The notes beneath the pieces are model-generated. The model did not search any database. It worked only from the letters and a program-made list of their open reading frames with translations, and was not told the origin of the DNA. From positions 1-64,000 of the forward strand of contig JBGAIO010000001.1 of NCBI GenBank assembly GCA_044225415.1: DNA of 64,000 bases. Direction: 5' to 3'. This DNA is from JALORV01 sp044225415. Its GTDB lineage: Bacteria; Pseudomonadota; Gammaproteobacteria; Burkholderiales; Burkholderiaceae_F. The translations under genes and the position numbers were made by a program. Positions 35,234-44,793 of the stretch are shown here, piece by piece; the stretch's first letter is position 1, and each line of letters opens with the position of its first letter.

Positions 35234-37305
35234 CCAGTCCTTCCGACACCGTCGTCCGCGCAGCGTGTCCGCACGACTGCCCGGACACGTGCGCGATGCT
35301 GGTCACCGTGCGCGAGCAGTCGGGCCGGCGCGTCGCGGTGAAGATCGCCGGAGATCCGACGCATCCGACGACGGATGGCGTGCTGTGCACGAAAGTCAGC
35401 CGCTATCTGGAACGGGTCTATCACCCCGACCGGCTGCTGCACCCGCTGAAGCGCGTCGGCCGCAAGGGCGAAGGCCGCTTCGAGCGCGTCGGCTGGGACG
35501 AGGCGCTTGCCGAAATTGCCGCGCGACTGTCGGCGATCGCCGCAGTCGACGCGCAGCGCATCGTGCCCTACAGCTACGCCGGCACGATGGGCATGGTGCA
35601 GGGCGAAGCGATGGCTCAGCGCTTCTTCCATCGGCTGGGCGGCAGCTTCCTCGACCGTACCATCTGCGCGACCGCCGGCGCGGAGGCCCTGCAGTACACG
35701 CTGGGCACGCGCGACGGCACCGACATCGAGCAGTTCGGCAACGCGAAGCTGATCGTGTTCTGGGGCGCGAACGCGATCGCATCGAACCTGCACCTGTGGA
35801 GCCGCGCGCAGGCCGCCAAGCGCAACGGCGCGAAGCTCGTCGCGATCGATCCGTACCGCTCGCTGACCGCCGAAAAGTGCCATCAGCACATCGCGCTGCT
35901 GCCCGGCACCGACGGCGCATTCGCGCTCGGCGTGATGCACGTGCTGATCCGCGAAGGCTGGCTCGATCGCGACTACATCGAGCGCTACACGCTGGGCTTC
36001 GATGCGCTGGCGGAACGCGCCGCATCGTTCGATCCGCAGCGCGTCGCGCGCCTGTGCGGCATCGATGCGGCGGAAGTGGAAGGCTTCGCGCACGACTACG
36101 CGTCGCTGCGGCCGGCCGCCATCCGCCTCAACTACGGCATGCAGCGCGCGGCCGGCGGCGGCAACGCCGTGCGCGCGATCGCGTCGCTGCCGGCGCTGAC
36201 GGGTCACTGGCGCGACCCTGCGGGCGGCGTGCTGCTGTCGACCAGCGGCAACTACCCGGTGGACGCGCAGCGGCTCTATCGTCCGGACCTGCTCGCCGGT
36301 CGCACGCCGCGCACCATCAACATGGCGACGATCGGCCATGACCTGCTGCGCGCCGATCCGCCGATCGATGCGCTGATCGTCTACAACAGCAATCCGGTGG
36401 CGGTCGCGCCGCAGTCGCGCGAGGTGGCCGAAGGATTCGCGCGCGAAGACCTGTTCACCGTGGTGCTCGAGCAGTTCCGCACGGACACGGCCGACTACGC
36501 GGACTTCGTGCTGCCGGCGACCACGCAGCTCGAGCACGTCGACGTGCACAAGTCCTACGGGCACCTGTACCTGCTGGCGAACACGCCTGCGATCGAAGCG
36601 CTCGGCGAAGCGCTGCCCAACAGCGAGATCTTCCGGCGGCTGGCGAATGCGATGGGCTATCGCGAGGCCGCCTTCGACGACAGCGACGACCAACTGGCCG
36701 CGCAGGCCTTCGCGCAGCAGGGACCGACCGCGAACTTCGACTGGCCGCGCCTGAAGGCGCGCGGCTGGGAGCGGTTGAACCTGCCGGCCACGCACGCGCC
36801 GTTCGCGCAAGGCGGGTTCCCCACACCGTCGGGGCGCTGCGAGTTCTGGTCGGACACGCTGGCGAAGCTGGGAATGGATCCGTTGCCGGGCTACGTGCCG
36901 CCGAACGAAGGGCCGACGTCGAATGTCCAGCTCGCGCAGCGCTACCCGCTGGCGATGATCTCGCCGCCGGCGCGCAATTTCCTCAACTCGAGCTTCGTCA
37001 ACGTCTCGAGCCTGCGCGCCATCGAGGGCGAACCGACCCTCGAGATCCATCCGGACGATGCCGCGGCGCGCGGCATCGCCGACGGCGCGCGGGTGCGCGT
37101 CTTCAACGATCGCGGAGCGCTGGATCTGGCCGCGCGCGTCACGGACCGCGCGCGGCGCGGTTGCGTCGTCGCGCTGTCGGTGTGGTGGAAGAAGCTCGCC
37201 GCCGATGGCCGCAATGCCAACGAACTCACCAGCCAGGCGCTGACCGACATCGGGCGCGCACCGACCTTCTACGATTGCCTGGTCGACGTCGAAGTGCAGC
37301 GCTGA
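35221..37305 (+). CDS. Molybdopterin-dependent oxidoreductase of the bis-MGD family
   Basis: 694 residues, clean. The N-terminus binds a [4Fe-4S] cluster through C16-x3-C20-x3-C24-x31-C56 (CPHDCPDTC, GVLC), followed by the Mo-bis-MGD domains (YAGTMGMVQGEAMAQRFF, TICATAGAEAL, WGANAIASN) and a C-terminal MGD-binding domain (PPARNFLNSSFVNV, ARRGCVVALSVWW). No Tat signal, so it is cytoplasmic, unlike DMSO reductases. No small Fe-S or membrane subunit gene is nearby. Substrate unknown; formate, S- or N-oxide reactions are possible in this family. It starts inside argE (13-base overlap), implying coupling. Confidence 0.9.
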   Translation: MESMTSPSDTVVRAACPHDCPDTCAMLVTVREQSGRRVAVKIAGDPTHPTTDGVLCTKVSRYLERVYHPDRLLHPLKRVGRKGEGRFERVGWDEALAEIAARLSAIAAVDAQRIVPYSYAGTMGMVQGEAMAQRFFHRLGGSFLDRTICATAGAEALQYTLGTRDGTDIEQFGNAKLIVFWGANAIASNLHLWSRAQAAKRNGAKLVAIDPYRSLTAEKCHQHIALLPGTDGAFALGVMHVLIREGWLDRDYIERYTLGFDALAERAASFDPQRVARLCGIDAAEVEGFAHDYASLRPAAIRLNYGMQRAAGGGNAVRAIASLPALTGHWRDPAGGVLLSTSGNYPVDAQRLYRPDLLAGRTPRTINMATIGHDLLRADPPIDALIVYNSNPVAVAPQSREVAEGFAREDLFTVVLEQFRTDTADYADFVLPATTQLEHVDVHKSYGHLYLLANTPAIEALGEALPNSEIFRRLANAMGYREAAFDDSDDQLAAQAFAQQGPTANFDWPRLKARGWERLNLPATHAPFAQGGFPTPSGRCEFWSDTLAKLGMDPLPGYVPPNEGPTSNVQLAQRYPLAMISPPARNFLNSSFVNVSSLRAIEGEPTLEIHPDDAAARGIADGARVRVFNDRGALDLAARVTDRARRGCVVALSVWWKKLAADGRNANELTSQALTDIGRAPTFYDCLVDVEVQR

Positions 37306-37306
37306 C

Positions 37307-38392
37307 ATGGTGGCAGTCCCCGCGCGCCGCCGCCGGTGGCTGATCTTCGGCGTGCCTGCCGTGGCGACGCTGGCCATCGCGCTGGTGGCCGGCTGCTCGA
37401 CGATCGGCTACTACGCCCAGTCGATCCAGGGGCACATGGCGCTGATGGACGCGGCGCGGCCGATCGGCGAGGTCGTCGAGGATCCCGCCGTCGCGCCACA
37501 GGTGAAGCAGCGACTCGAGCGCGCACAGCAGATGCGCTCGTATGCCAGCGCGTCGCTCGCGCTGCCCGACAACGCCAGCTACACGCGCTACGCCGACCTG
37601 AAGCGGCCCTACGCGGTGTGGAACGTGTTCGCCACGCCCGAGCTGTCGATGAAGCTGAAGCAGTGGTGTTATCCGGTGGTCGGCTGCGCCGGCTACCGCG
37701 GCTACTTCGACCGTGCCGACGCGGAAGCGCTCGCGGCGCAGCTGCGCGCGGAAGGCCACGACGTGAACGTCGCCGGCGTGCCCGCGTATTCCACCCTCGG
37801 CTGGTTCGCGGACCCACTGCTGAACACCTTCATCGCCGGTACCGAGGGGCAGGTGGCCGGGCTCATCTTCCACGAGCTGGCACACCAGGTGGTCTACGTC
37901 GGCGGCGACACCACGTTCAACGAGTCCTTCGCGGTGACGGTGGAGCGCGAAGGCGTGCGTCGCTGGCTGGCCGAGCATGGCGACGACGCAACGCGGCAGG
38001 CGTATGCGGACTTCGCGCAGCGCCGCACGCAGTTTCTCGAACTGCTGCTGCTCTACCGCGGCAGGCTGGAAGCGCTGTACGCGGGCGATGCACCGAAGGA
38101 GCAGCTGCGCGCGCGCAAGGCGGCGCTGTTCGCCGACCTGCAGCGCGACTACGCGCGGCTGAAGGAACAGTGGGGCGGTTTCGCGGGCTACGACCGCTAC
38201 TTCGCGCAGGACCTGAACAATGCGCATCTGGCCGCGGTGGGCGCCTACAACGACCTGGTGCCGGCCTTCAGCGCGCTGCTGGCGTCGAAGGGCGGGGACT
38301 TCGGTGCGTTCTACGCCGAGGTGAAGCGCATCGCGGCGCTGCCGAAGGAGCAGCGTGACGCCGCCTTGACGCAGATGAACGCCGCGCGCTGA
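37307..38392 (+). CDS. Predicted lipoprotein aminopeptidase (COG4324 family)
   Basis: 361 residues. A basic start and hydrophobic segment (13-29) end in VAGC (Cys30), a lipobox. The zinc-protease motif HELAHQ lies at residues 189-194 with a downstream NESFAVTVE supplying the third ligand Glu, the arrangement of this predicted aminopeptidase family. Earlier hallmarks are WNVFATPELS and AGYRGYFDRADA; late ones are RLKEQWGGFAGYDRYFA and LNNAHLAAVGAYNDLVPAF. Activity is predicted, not shown. It begins 1 base after the oxidoreductase stop, so it should be in the same operon. Clean frame. Confidence 0.9.
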   Translation: MVAVPARRRRWLIFGVPAVATLAIALVAGCSTIGYYAQSIQGHMALMDAARPIGEVVEDPAVAPQVKQRLERAQQMRSYASASLALPDNASYTRYADLKRPYAVWNVFATPELSMKLKQWCYPVVGCAGYRGYFDRADAEALAAQLRAEGHDVNVAGVPAYSTLGWFADPLLNTFIAGTEGQVAGLIFHELAHQVVYVGGDTTFNESFAVTVEREGVRRWLAEHGDDATRQAYADFAQRRTQFLELLLLYRGRLEALYAGDAPKEQLRARKAALFADLQRDYARLKEQWGGFAGYDRYFAQDLNNAHLAAVGAYNDLVPAFSALLASKGGDFGAFYAEVKRIAALPKEQRDAALTQMNAAR

Positions 38393-38477
38393 CGCTGCGT
38401 GCGGGTAGCGTTCGCGGGTCTATGATCTCCGGAGCCCAGCCGCGGGCCACTGACACGAAAAGAAGAGGGAGACAGCG

Positions 38478-40166
38478 ATGGACCGGTTCTGGCTGAAGAA
38501 CTACCCCACCGGCGTGCCCGCCGACATCGATTTCAATCAGTACTCGTCGCTGGTGCAGCTGCTGCAGGAAGCGTTCACGAAGAACAGCGCCCGCCCGGCC
38601 TTCACCTGCATGGGCAGGACGGTCACCTACGCCGAGCTCGACACGTACTCGGCGGCGATCGCCGCCTGGCTGCAGTCGAAAGGCTTCGGCAAGGGCACGC
38701 GCATCGCCATCATGATGCCGAACATCCTGCAGTACCCGGTGGTGATGGCGGGCGTGCTGCGCGCGGGCTGCATCGTGGTCAACGTCAACCCGCTGTACAC
38801 GCCGCGCGAACTCGAGCACCAGCTTAAGGACTCGGGCGCCGAAGCGATCTTCATCATCGAGAACTTCGCGACCACGCTCGAGCAGGTGCTCGACAAGGTG
38901 CCGGTGAAGGCCGTCGTCGTGTGCGCGATGGGCGACATGCTGGGCTTCGCCAAGGGCCTGCTGGTGAACTTCGTCGTGCGCCACGTGAAGAAGATGGTGC
39001 CCGCCTTCACGCTGCCCAACGCGCTGCGCTGGAACAACGTGCTGGCCGACGGCCTGCGCATGACGCTCAAGCCGGTCGCGCTCGGCCCCGAGGACACGGC
39101 CTTCCTGCAGTACACCGGCGGCACGACCGGGGTCAGCAAGGGCGCGCAGCTCGTGCATCGGAACATCATCGCCAACATGCTGCAGTGTGAGGCGTGGTTC
39201 CAGCCGGCGATCAGCAGGCTGAAGCCCGGCGAGCAGCCGCTGTTCGTCGTGCCGCTGCCGCTGTATCACATCTTCGCGCTGACGGTGTGCGCGATGCTGG
39301 GTTCGCGCCTCGGCGCGCACTGTCTGCTGATTCCCAACCCGCGCGACATTCCGGGGCTGGTCAAGGAACTGACGAAGTACAAGGTCAACGTGTTCCCGGC
39401 GGTGAACACGCTGTTCAACGCGCTGCTGAACAACGACGACTTCCGCCGGCTGGATTTCTCGCGGCTGATCCTGTCGGTCGGCGGCGGCATGGCCGTGCAG
39501 GAAGCGGTGGCGAAGCGCTGGCTCGAGGCGACGAAGTGCCCGATCTGCGAAGGCTACGGGCTGTCGGAGACCGCGCCGGTAGCGTCCGCCAACCGGGTGG
39601 ACACGGAACGTTTCACCGGCACCATCGGCGTGCCGTTGCCGTCCACCGAGATCGTCATCCTGGACGATGCGGGACAGCCACAGCCGATCGGCTCGGTCGG
39701 CGAGATCGCCATCCGCGGACCGCAGGTCATGGTCGGCTACTGGAACCGGCCGGACGAGACGGCCAAGGTCATGACCGCGGACGGCTTCTTCAAGTCGGGC
39801 GACGTCGGCATCATGGATGCCAGCGGAGTCACGCGCATCGTCGATCGGAAGAAGGACATGATCCTGGTGTCCGGCTTCAACGTGTATCCGAACGAGGTCG
39901 AGGCGGTGGTGGCCGAACATCCGGGCGTGCTGGAATGCGCGGTGGTCGGCGTGCCGGACGATTCCTCGGGCGAGGCGGTGAAGCTGTTCATCGTGAAGAA
40001 GGACCCCGCGCTGACCGAGCGCGATGTCATGGACTACTGCAAGCAACAGCTCACGGGTTACAAGAAGCCGCGCTTCATCGAGTTCCGCAGCGACCTGCCG
40101 AAGACCAACGTCGGCAAGATCCTGCGCCGCGAGTTGCGCGATCCCGTCCGCGACAAGGCCGCGTGA
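38478..40166 (+). CDS. fadD: Long-chain fatty acid-CoA ligase
   Basis: 562 residues, clean, with Shine-Dalgarno agggaga before ATG. FadD activates fatty acids to acyl-CoA via an acyl-adenylate and starts beta-oxidation. The AMP-binding superfamily motifs are intact: P-loop YTGGTTGVSKGA at 212-223, the linker-side EGYGLSETAP near 358-367, GEIAIRGPQVMVGYW, DGFFKSGDVGIMD, the fatty-acid signature DRKKDMILVSGFNVYPNEVE, and the C-terminal catalytic Lys in TNVGKILRRELRD. The N-terminus DRFWLKNYPTGVPADID is typical of betaproteobacterial FadD. A TATGAT hexamer (38421-38426) may be its -10 element. Confidence 0.95.
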   Translation: MDRFWLKNYPTGVPADIDFNQYSSLVQLLQEAFTKNSARPAFTCMGRTVTYAELDTYSAAIAAWLQSKGFGKGTRIAIMMPNILQYPVVMAGVLRAGCIVVNVNPLYTPRELEHQLKDSGAEAIFIIENFATTLEQVLDKVPVKAVVVCAMGDMLGFAKGLLVNFVVRHVKKMVPAFTLPNALRWNNVLADGLRMTLKPVALGPEDTAFLQYTGGTTGVSKGAQLVHRNIIANMLQCEAWFQPAISRLKPGEQPLFVVPLPLYHIFALTVCAMLGSRLGAHCLLIPNPRDIPGLVKELTKYKVNVFPAVNTLFNALLNNDDFRRLDFSRLILSVGGGMAVQEAVAKRWLEATKCPICEGYGLSETAPVASANRVDTERFTGTIGVPLPSTEIVILDDAGQPQPIGSVGEIAIRGPQVMVGYWNRPDETAKVMTADGFFKSGDVGIMDASGVTRIVDRKKDMILVSGFNVYPNEVEAVVAEHPGVLECAVVGVPDDSSGEAVKLFIVKKDPALTERDVMDYCKQQLTGYKKPRFIEFRSDLPKTNVGKILRRELRDPVRDKAA

Positions 40167-40219
40167 CGCAACGCTGACCTTCCAACCGCTCACCTTCCAA
40201 CGCATCGCCGGAGAACGCC

Positions 40220-40722
40220 ATGAAGGATCGCCCACGCCGCCCGTCGCCGCGCCCTGCGCCGGCGGCGCCGCGCCGCCCCGCGGGCAGCCATGCGCCGCCG
40301 CGAGGCCGCCCGCGCGGCGCGCCCGCATCGGCACCCCGCGAGACGCGACTGGCGCGCGCTCGGGGCCGCGCGCGCGTGCGCTGCTCAACAGCGCAGCTTC
40401 GACAACCCGTACCAGCGCGCACAGCGTCCGGGACGGGACGCCGCGCCGCGCGAGCGCTGTCGGCGCCCGCGTGATCCGGCTCGATCCGGACGTCGCCCGC
40501 GTATTTCGCGATGCGGACGCGGTGAACGAGGCGCTGCGGCTGGTCATGCGGCTGGCGCGCTTCGCCGGCGGCCGTCCCGCCGGTCCCCGCGCGAATACAC
40601 ACCGCGCGGCAGCTTTGCTCCGCGCGAGGATCGTCCGCCACGGCCGGGGCGCGACCGGAGTGGCGACGTCCGTCCGGCTGAGGAGCCCGGTAGACGACGG
40701 TCCGCACTTCGACGACGAATAG
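40220..40722 (+). CDS. Arg/Pro-rich hypothetical protein (frameshifted)
   Basis: The N-terminus from ATG 40220 (MKDRPRRPSPRPAPAAPRR) is very basic and low-complexity. A frame change near 40330-40460 leads to a conserved core VIRLDPDVARVFRDADAVNEALRLV at 40471-40545, a pattern seen in small Burkholderiales proteins without known function, and the end HFDDE with TAG at 40722. Between 40560 and 40690 an alternative frame reads a more natural REYTPRGSFAPRED, so further indels are likely. It probably binds nucleic acid or is disordered, which is inference from composition only. Confidence 0.55.
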
Positions 40723-40835
40723 CGAACCGCCCGCGCTGGGCCCTGGCTGAAGTTAAGCGCGTGATCACGTGATTTTTCCGGGTTGTCATGGCGCTGGAAA
40801 GGCCTACCGTGAGGGGGGTATCAGCGGAGGCTGCA

Positions 40836-41469
40836 ATGAACAGGCGGATCATCGGGGTGCTGGCCGCGGTGCTTGCGAGCGCGGCGGTGCATGCGCAGGT
40901 CGATGGGCCGGGGCTGACGGTGCCGCCCGCCGCAACGGCCGAGGCGCAGCGCGCGCACGCGTGGAGCCTGCGCGGCGTGAGCGGCGCGCAGCCCGGTGCA
41001 TCCGCCAGCGTCCTCGACAGCTATCGCGGACTGCTGTCCGCGGACGCAGCACCGCTGAGTTCGATGCTGGTGGCCGACTGGTATCCGCTGTCGACACAAG
41101 GCTTCCGGGTTTCCGGCGGCCTGGCCTACGGCGTCATGCGCGACACCGCCCTCGCACGCGACGCCGAGACTGAGCGTGCACTGCGCAACTGGGGTTCCGG
41201 GCGGAGCAGCGGCGCTGGACCCATGGTCGTGGATCGCGCGCGGCAATCCGTACCTGGGCTTCGGCTGGGAACTGGGTGCCGCCTCGGCGCGCCCGGCCTT
41301 TACATGAGCGCCGATGTCGGCGTGGTCTACCAGCGCGGCCAGGCGAACTGGGGCTGCACGAGTGCGATTCCTGCGGGCCTCAGGTGTTGCCGACGGCCGC
41401 ATGGACGCGGCTGCCGAAGAACTGCGCTTTGCGCCGATGATGTCGCTGGGCGTGGGCCTGCGCTTCTAG
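40836..41469 (+). CDS. Small outer-membrane beta-barrel-like protein (frameshifted)
   Basis: ATG 40836 follows a good Shine-Dalgarno (agcggagg). Signal peptide MNRRIIGVLAAVLASAAVHAQ, then WYPLSTQGFRVSGGLAYG, a beta-strand pattern, and after frame changes near 41190, 41290 and 41365 further strands (YLGFGWELGAAS, LYMSADVGVVYQRG) and the end MMSLGVGLRF. A C-terminal Phe after alternating hydrophobic residues is the usual signal for BAM-dependent outer-membrane insertion. About 210 residues, so an 8-strand barrel is plausible. Function unknown. Confidence 0.7.
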
Positions 41470-41488
41470 GGCCTGCCCGCGCGGGCGC

Positions 41489-41782
41489 TCAGCCCGCGAC
41501 CGGCACGCCGAGCGCGGCCCGGCCGTTCTCCACCAGTGTGCGACGCAGGCTGCGATACAACTGCGTGACGTCGAGCGGCTCGCCCGACTTGGCGCGCAGC
41601 CGGATCAGCATCGCATCGGCGCGCGACCGCACGGACAGCGATTCGAGCTTGCTGCGGTCGAGCAGCGGTTCGTCGCCCGCCTGGGTTCCGGACAGCGCTG
41701 CGAGGACGGCCGCGTGGCGCACGCCCAGGCCGTGGAACCGGATTTCCACCTCGTTGTTCCGCTCGGTCACTCGCATCTGCAT
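41489..41782 (-). CDS. Small hypothetical protein
   Basis: 97 residues from ATG 41782 (MQMRVTERNNEVEIRF), with a gaggcg just upstream; the longer open frame upstream is antisense-like sequence and is not used. It has a charged mixed alpha/beta composition and a repeated LR pattern (MLIRLRAK, LYRSLRRTL). No family recognised, no signal peptide. Convergent with the outer-membrane protein gene, 19 bases apart. Confidence 0.55.
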   Translation of the reverse strand: MQMRVTERNNEVEIRFHGLGVRHAAVLAALSGTQAGDEPLLDRSKLESLSVRSRADAMLIRLRAKSGEPLDVTQLYRSLRRTLVENGRAALGVPVAG

Positions 41783-41924
41783 GATCGCCTCGCCTGCATC
41801 GGTCCGATTCGCTCCGCTGCGACAAGCACGCAGCATGCACAGTATCGGAAGGAAATATGACAGCGGCATTGTCGCCACGCGAGCTGCGTGCGACGAAGGG
41901 CGTTTTCCGCAGATCGAGTGTCGA

Positions 41925-42563
41925 TTATTCGACGCGCGTCTGCCATCGGCCAAGTTGCCGATCGTGCAGACGGCTGAGCGCAGCGAGCGCCGTGCAGGCG
42001 CCGACCAGCGCCATCGCCATGTCGGACTGCGTGTCCCAGGGGTCGCCCTGCGTACCGAGGAACTCGTCGGCACCCTGGCCGAGCGCCACGGCGGCGCCCC
42101 ATTCGACGAGTTCGTAGGCTGCGCTGATCGCCAGGGCGATGCAGATGCAGATGAATGCCGCCATACGGCGCCCTTTGACATGGCCGCCGCGCAGCAGGAT
42201 CTCGCGCGCGGCCAGCGCGGGCACGAAGCCCTGGAAGAAGTGGCCGAGCTTGTCGTACGGGTTGCGCGACAGGTCGAAGGCCTGCTGCACCCAGTGGCCG
42301 AGCGGCACGCGCGCATAGGTCCAGGCGCCGCCGGCCATCAGCACCAGCGCGTGCAGGAAGATCAGCACGTACAGCAGCGTGGTCAGCGGGAAGCGCTCGC
42401 GCGTGAACCACAGCACGGGCACGACGATCAGCACCGGCGCGACCTCCAGCCACCACGTCGTGCGGTCATAGGGCCGCCAGCCTGACACAAGCAGTGCGAT
42501 CATTGCCAGCGCGAGCAATGTGAGCAGCAGCGGCGTGCGGGAGGAGTCGGTCGACGTGGGCAT
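41925..42563 (-). CDS. DUF2238/YjdF family inner-membrane protein
   Basis: 212 residues from ATG 42563 (MPTSTDSSRTPLLL). Six predicted helices. The DUF2238 core is seen in the loop YDKLGHFFQGFVPALAARE, with GGAWTYARVPLGHW before it and AAYELVEWGAAVALGQGADEFLGTQGDPWDTQSDM after it; these conserved Asp, His, Glu and Gln residues suggest an intramembrane active or metal site, though no function is established for the family. Clean frame. Its start codon overlaps that of the divergent esterase by 8 bases. Confidence 0.88.
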   Translation of the reverse strand: MPTSTDSSRTPLLLTLLALAMIALLVSGWRPYDRTTWWLEVAPVLIVVPVLWFTRERFPLTTLLYVLIFLHALVLMAGGAWTYARVPLGHWVQQAFDLSRNPYDKLGHFFQGFVPALAAREILLRGGHVKGRRMAAFICICIALAISAAYELVEWGAAVALGQGADEFLGTQGDPWDTQSDMAMALVGACTALAALSRLHDRQLGRWQTRVE

Positions 42564-43662
42564 CGGGCAGCGGCAGGGTCGATGGCGGATTATCGCCGGC
42601 GCGCTCGCAAGCGGGCTGCTCGGCGTGTGGCTGAGTGCGCCTGCCTCTGCGCAGACCGCGGTGCGGCTACCCGCGTTGCATGCACAGGCCGAACGCGTCA
42701 CGGTGTCCGGCCTGTCGTCGGGTGCGTACATGGCGGAGCAGTTCGCCGTTGCGCATTCGGCGCGCGTGGCCGGTGTCGGCGTGTTTGCCGGCGGCCCGTA
42801 CTACTGCGTCGGCATCAACATGACGCGCGCTGAAGGCGTGTGCATGCAGGGCGATCCTGGCGCCGACGGCTCGATCCGCGATGCCGAGCGCCTGGCGCGC
42901 CTGCGCCTGGTGGACGACACGCAGCATCTGCGGACGCAGCGCGCGTGGCTGCTGGCGGGCGATGCCGATCGGACCGTGGTCACGACGGTGGTGCGCTCCG
43001 CAGCCGACTTCCATCGGTACTACAACGCGAACGGCGTCCACTTCGAGGAGCAGCACGGCCTCGGGCATGGCCTGCCGACGGTCGCACAGGGCGTGGCCTG
43101 CGCGACCACGGGGCCGCCATTCATCAATCGCTGCGGCACCGACCGCGTCGCCCACATGCTGGCCTTGCTCGATGCGGGTGGTGGGGCGCCGTCGACAACG
43201 ACTGCGGCAGGCCGCCTGATCGCCTTCGAGCAGAGCGAGTTCGTCGGACGCTGGCGGCGCTGGTGGGACCTGTCGTCGATGGCCGACACCGGCTACGTCT
43301 ACGTGCCGGCGCAATGCGAGAAGACTCGACGCTGCCGCGTGCATGTGGCATTGCACGGCTGCCGGCAGGGCACTGCCGCCATCGGCGAGGCCTTCGTTCG
43401 CGACACCGGCTACAACGAGTGGGCCGCGCGGCACGACCTGATCGTGCTGTACCCGCAGGTTCAGCCCAGCGAACCGACGATGTTCGCGTGGTGGCGCCCG
43501 TTCAATCCGAATGGCTGCTGGGACTGGTGGGGCTACACCGGCACCGACTACGCGGTGAAGCCCGGCGTACAGATCAACGCGATCGCGGCGATGCTGGATC
43601 GGCTCGCGGAGAAGCGCTGCGTCGGACTGACGTGGGGCCCCGGCCTGCGCGGGGCGACGTAA
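42556..43662 (+). CDS. PHB depolymerase-family esterase, secreted
   Basis: GTG 42556 is chosen because it gives a compact signal peptide (IIAGALASGLLGVWLSAPASAQT); earlier GTG codons would add a charged leader. 368 residues. The alpha/beta-hydrolase nucleophile motif GLSSGAYM lies near residue 53, an LHGC oxyanion motif near 263, and GYNEWAARHDLIVLYPQ plus a Cys/Trp-rich CWDWWGYTG region follow, as in extracellular poly(3-hydroxybutyrate) depolymerases and related short-chain polyester hydrolases. No separate substrate-binding domain is seen. Several Cys pairs suggest disulphides. Clean frame. Confidence 0.85.
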   Translation: MGIGQRQGRWRIIAGALASGLLGVWLSAPASAQTAVRLPALHAQAERVTVSGLSSGAYMAEQFAVAHSARVAGVGVFAGGPYYCVGINMTRAEGVCMQGDPGADGSIRDAERLARLRLVDDTQHLRTQRAWLLAGDADRTVVTTVVRSAADFHRYYNANGVHFEEQHGLGHGLPTVAQGVACATTGPPFINRCGTDRVAHMLALLDAGGGAPSTTTAAGRLIAFEQSEFVGRWRRWWDLSSMADTGYVYVPAQCEKTRRCRVHVALHGCRQGTAAIGEAFVRDTGYNEWAARHDLIVLYPQVQPSEPTMFAWWRPFNPNGCWDWWGYTGTDYAVKPGVQINAIAAMLDRLAEKRCVGLTWGPGLRGAT

Positions 43663-43671
43663 GACTACGGA

Positions 43672-43700
43672 CGTCGTCCCGGCGCAGGCCGGGACCCAAG
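43672..43700. repeat. REP-like palindromic repeat between convergent genes
   Basis: The motif cgtcgtcccggcgcaggccg followed by ggacccaag forms an 8-bp perfect stem (gtcccggc with gccgggac, loop gcag). This cgtc-tcccggc-gccggga-ccagt type is a dispersed palindrome common in proteobacterial genomes. It lies between the stops of the convergent esterase and Bug receptor genes and may act as a bidirectional transcript end. Confidence 0.65.
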
Positions 43701-43722
43701 TTGCCGTTTGTCCCGCTTCGAA

Positions 43723-44710
43723 CTAATCCACCTTCGCATTCGAGAACTTCACCACCTTCGTCCACTTGTCGGTCTCGGCACGGATGAAGGCGGTGAACTG
43801 CGCGGAGGTGTTGCCGCCGGGGTCGGCGCCCTGGCTGAGAAAACGCTCGCGCACTTCGGGCACCGCCAGCGCCTTCGCGACATCGGCCTGGATGCGGTCG
43901 ACGACGGCCGGCGGCGTGCCCGCCGGTGCGAACAGCCCGAACCACGAGCTGGCATCGAAGCCCTTGAGCCCGGCCGCCTCCTCGATGGTCGGCACGTCGG
44001 GCAGCGCCGGCGATCGTACACGCGACGTCACGGCCAGCGCGCGCAGCTTTCCCGCCTTGATATGCGGCAGCGCCGATGGCAGGTTGTCGAACATGACGTT
44101 CATGTTGCCGGCGAGCATGTCGGTCAGCGCCGGCGCCGAACCGCGGTACGGGAAGTGCACCATGTAGATGCCGGTCACCGTCTTGAAGAGCTCGCCGGTC
44201 AGGTGGATCGACGTGCCGTTGCCGCTCGACGCCATGTTGAGCTGGCCGGGCCGCGCCTTCGCATAGGCGATGAACTCGTTGACGGTGGTGACCGGCAGCT
44301 TCGGATTGACCACCATGACGTTCGGCACGCTGGCCGCCAGCGTCACCGGTACGAAGTCGCGCACCGGGTCGAAGGGCATCTTGGTGCCGCTCTGCGCGAA
44401 TAGCGCCGCATTGATCGCATGCGTGCCGACGGTTCCCATCAGCTGCGTGTAGCCGTCGGGCGGGCTCTTGGCCACCGCCTCGGCGCCGATGTTGCCGCCC
44501 GCGCCGGGCCGGTTCTCGATGATCACGGCCTGCTGCCACATCTTCTGCAGTTCCGCGCCCAGCGAGCGGGCGACGATGTCGGTGGTGCCGCCTCGGCGGG
44601 AAGGGCACGACGATGCGCACCGGCTTCGACGGCCAGGACTGGGCCTGGGCCGGCACGGCGCCGGCGGCCAGCGCGCAGGCCAGCAGGATGACCTTCAATC
44701 CGTGCAGCAT
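43723..44710 (-). CDS. Bug-family tripartite tricarboxylate receptor protein (one frameshift)
   Basis: ATG 44710 follows a ggagac Shine-Dalgarno. Signal peptide MLHGLKVILLACALAAGAVPAQAQ, then SWPSKPVRIVVPFP, the hallmark Bug start. One indel near 44595 moves to the frame with IIENRPGAGGNIGAEAVAKSPPDG, the ligand-carboxylate site, then VMVVNPKLPV, YRGSAPALTDMLAGN and VPTIEEAGL-type sequence, ending FSNAKVD. Bug proteins are periplasmic binders of small carboxylates and related organics and are greatly expanded in Burkholderiales. No TctAB permease genes are adjacent. Ligand unknown. Confidence 0.88.
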
Positions 44711-44793
44711 GCTGTCTCCTTGATGTAGGCGATGTCGGCTGGCCGGCAGTCTGCCCGGCGCCTGCGGCTTCGTCTATGCTGGCTGCAGCAACC

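Noticed and set aside
35167..37377. A 736-codon open frame on - opposite the molybdopterin oxidoreductase
   Set aside because: Shadow frame; the + strand protein has all expected motifs.
38268..40547. A 759-codon open frame on - opposite fadD
   Set aside because: Low-complexity shadow of the acyl-CoA ligase; no motif or start signal.
41480..41498. 7-bp GC hairpin between convergent genes at 41.48 kb
   Set aside because: Short stem overlapping a stop codon, no T-run; expected by chance at this GC content.
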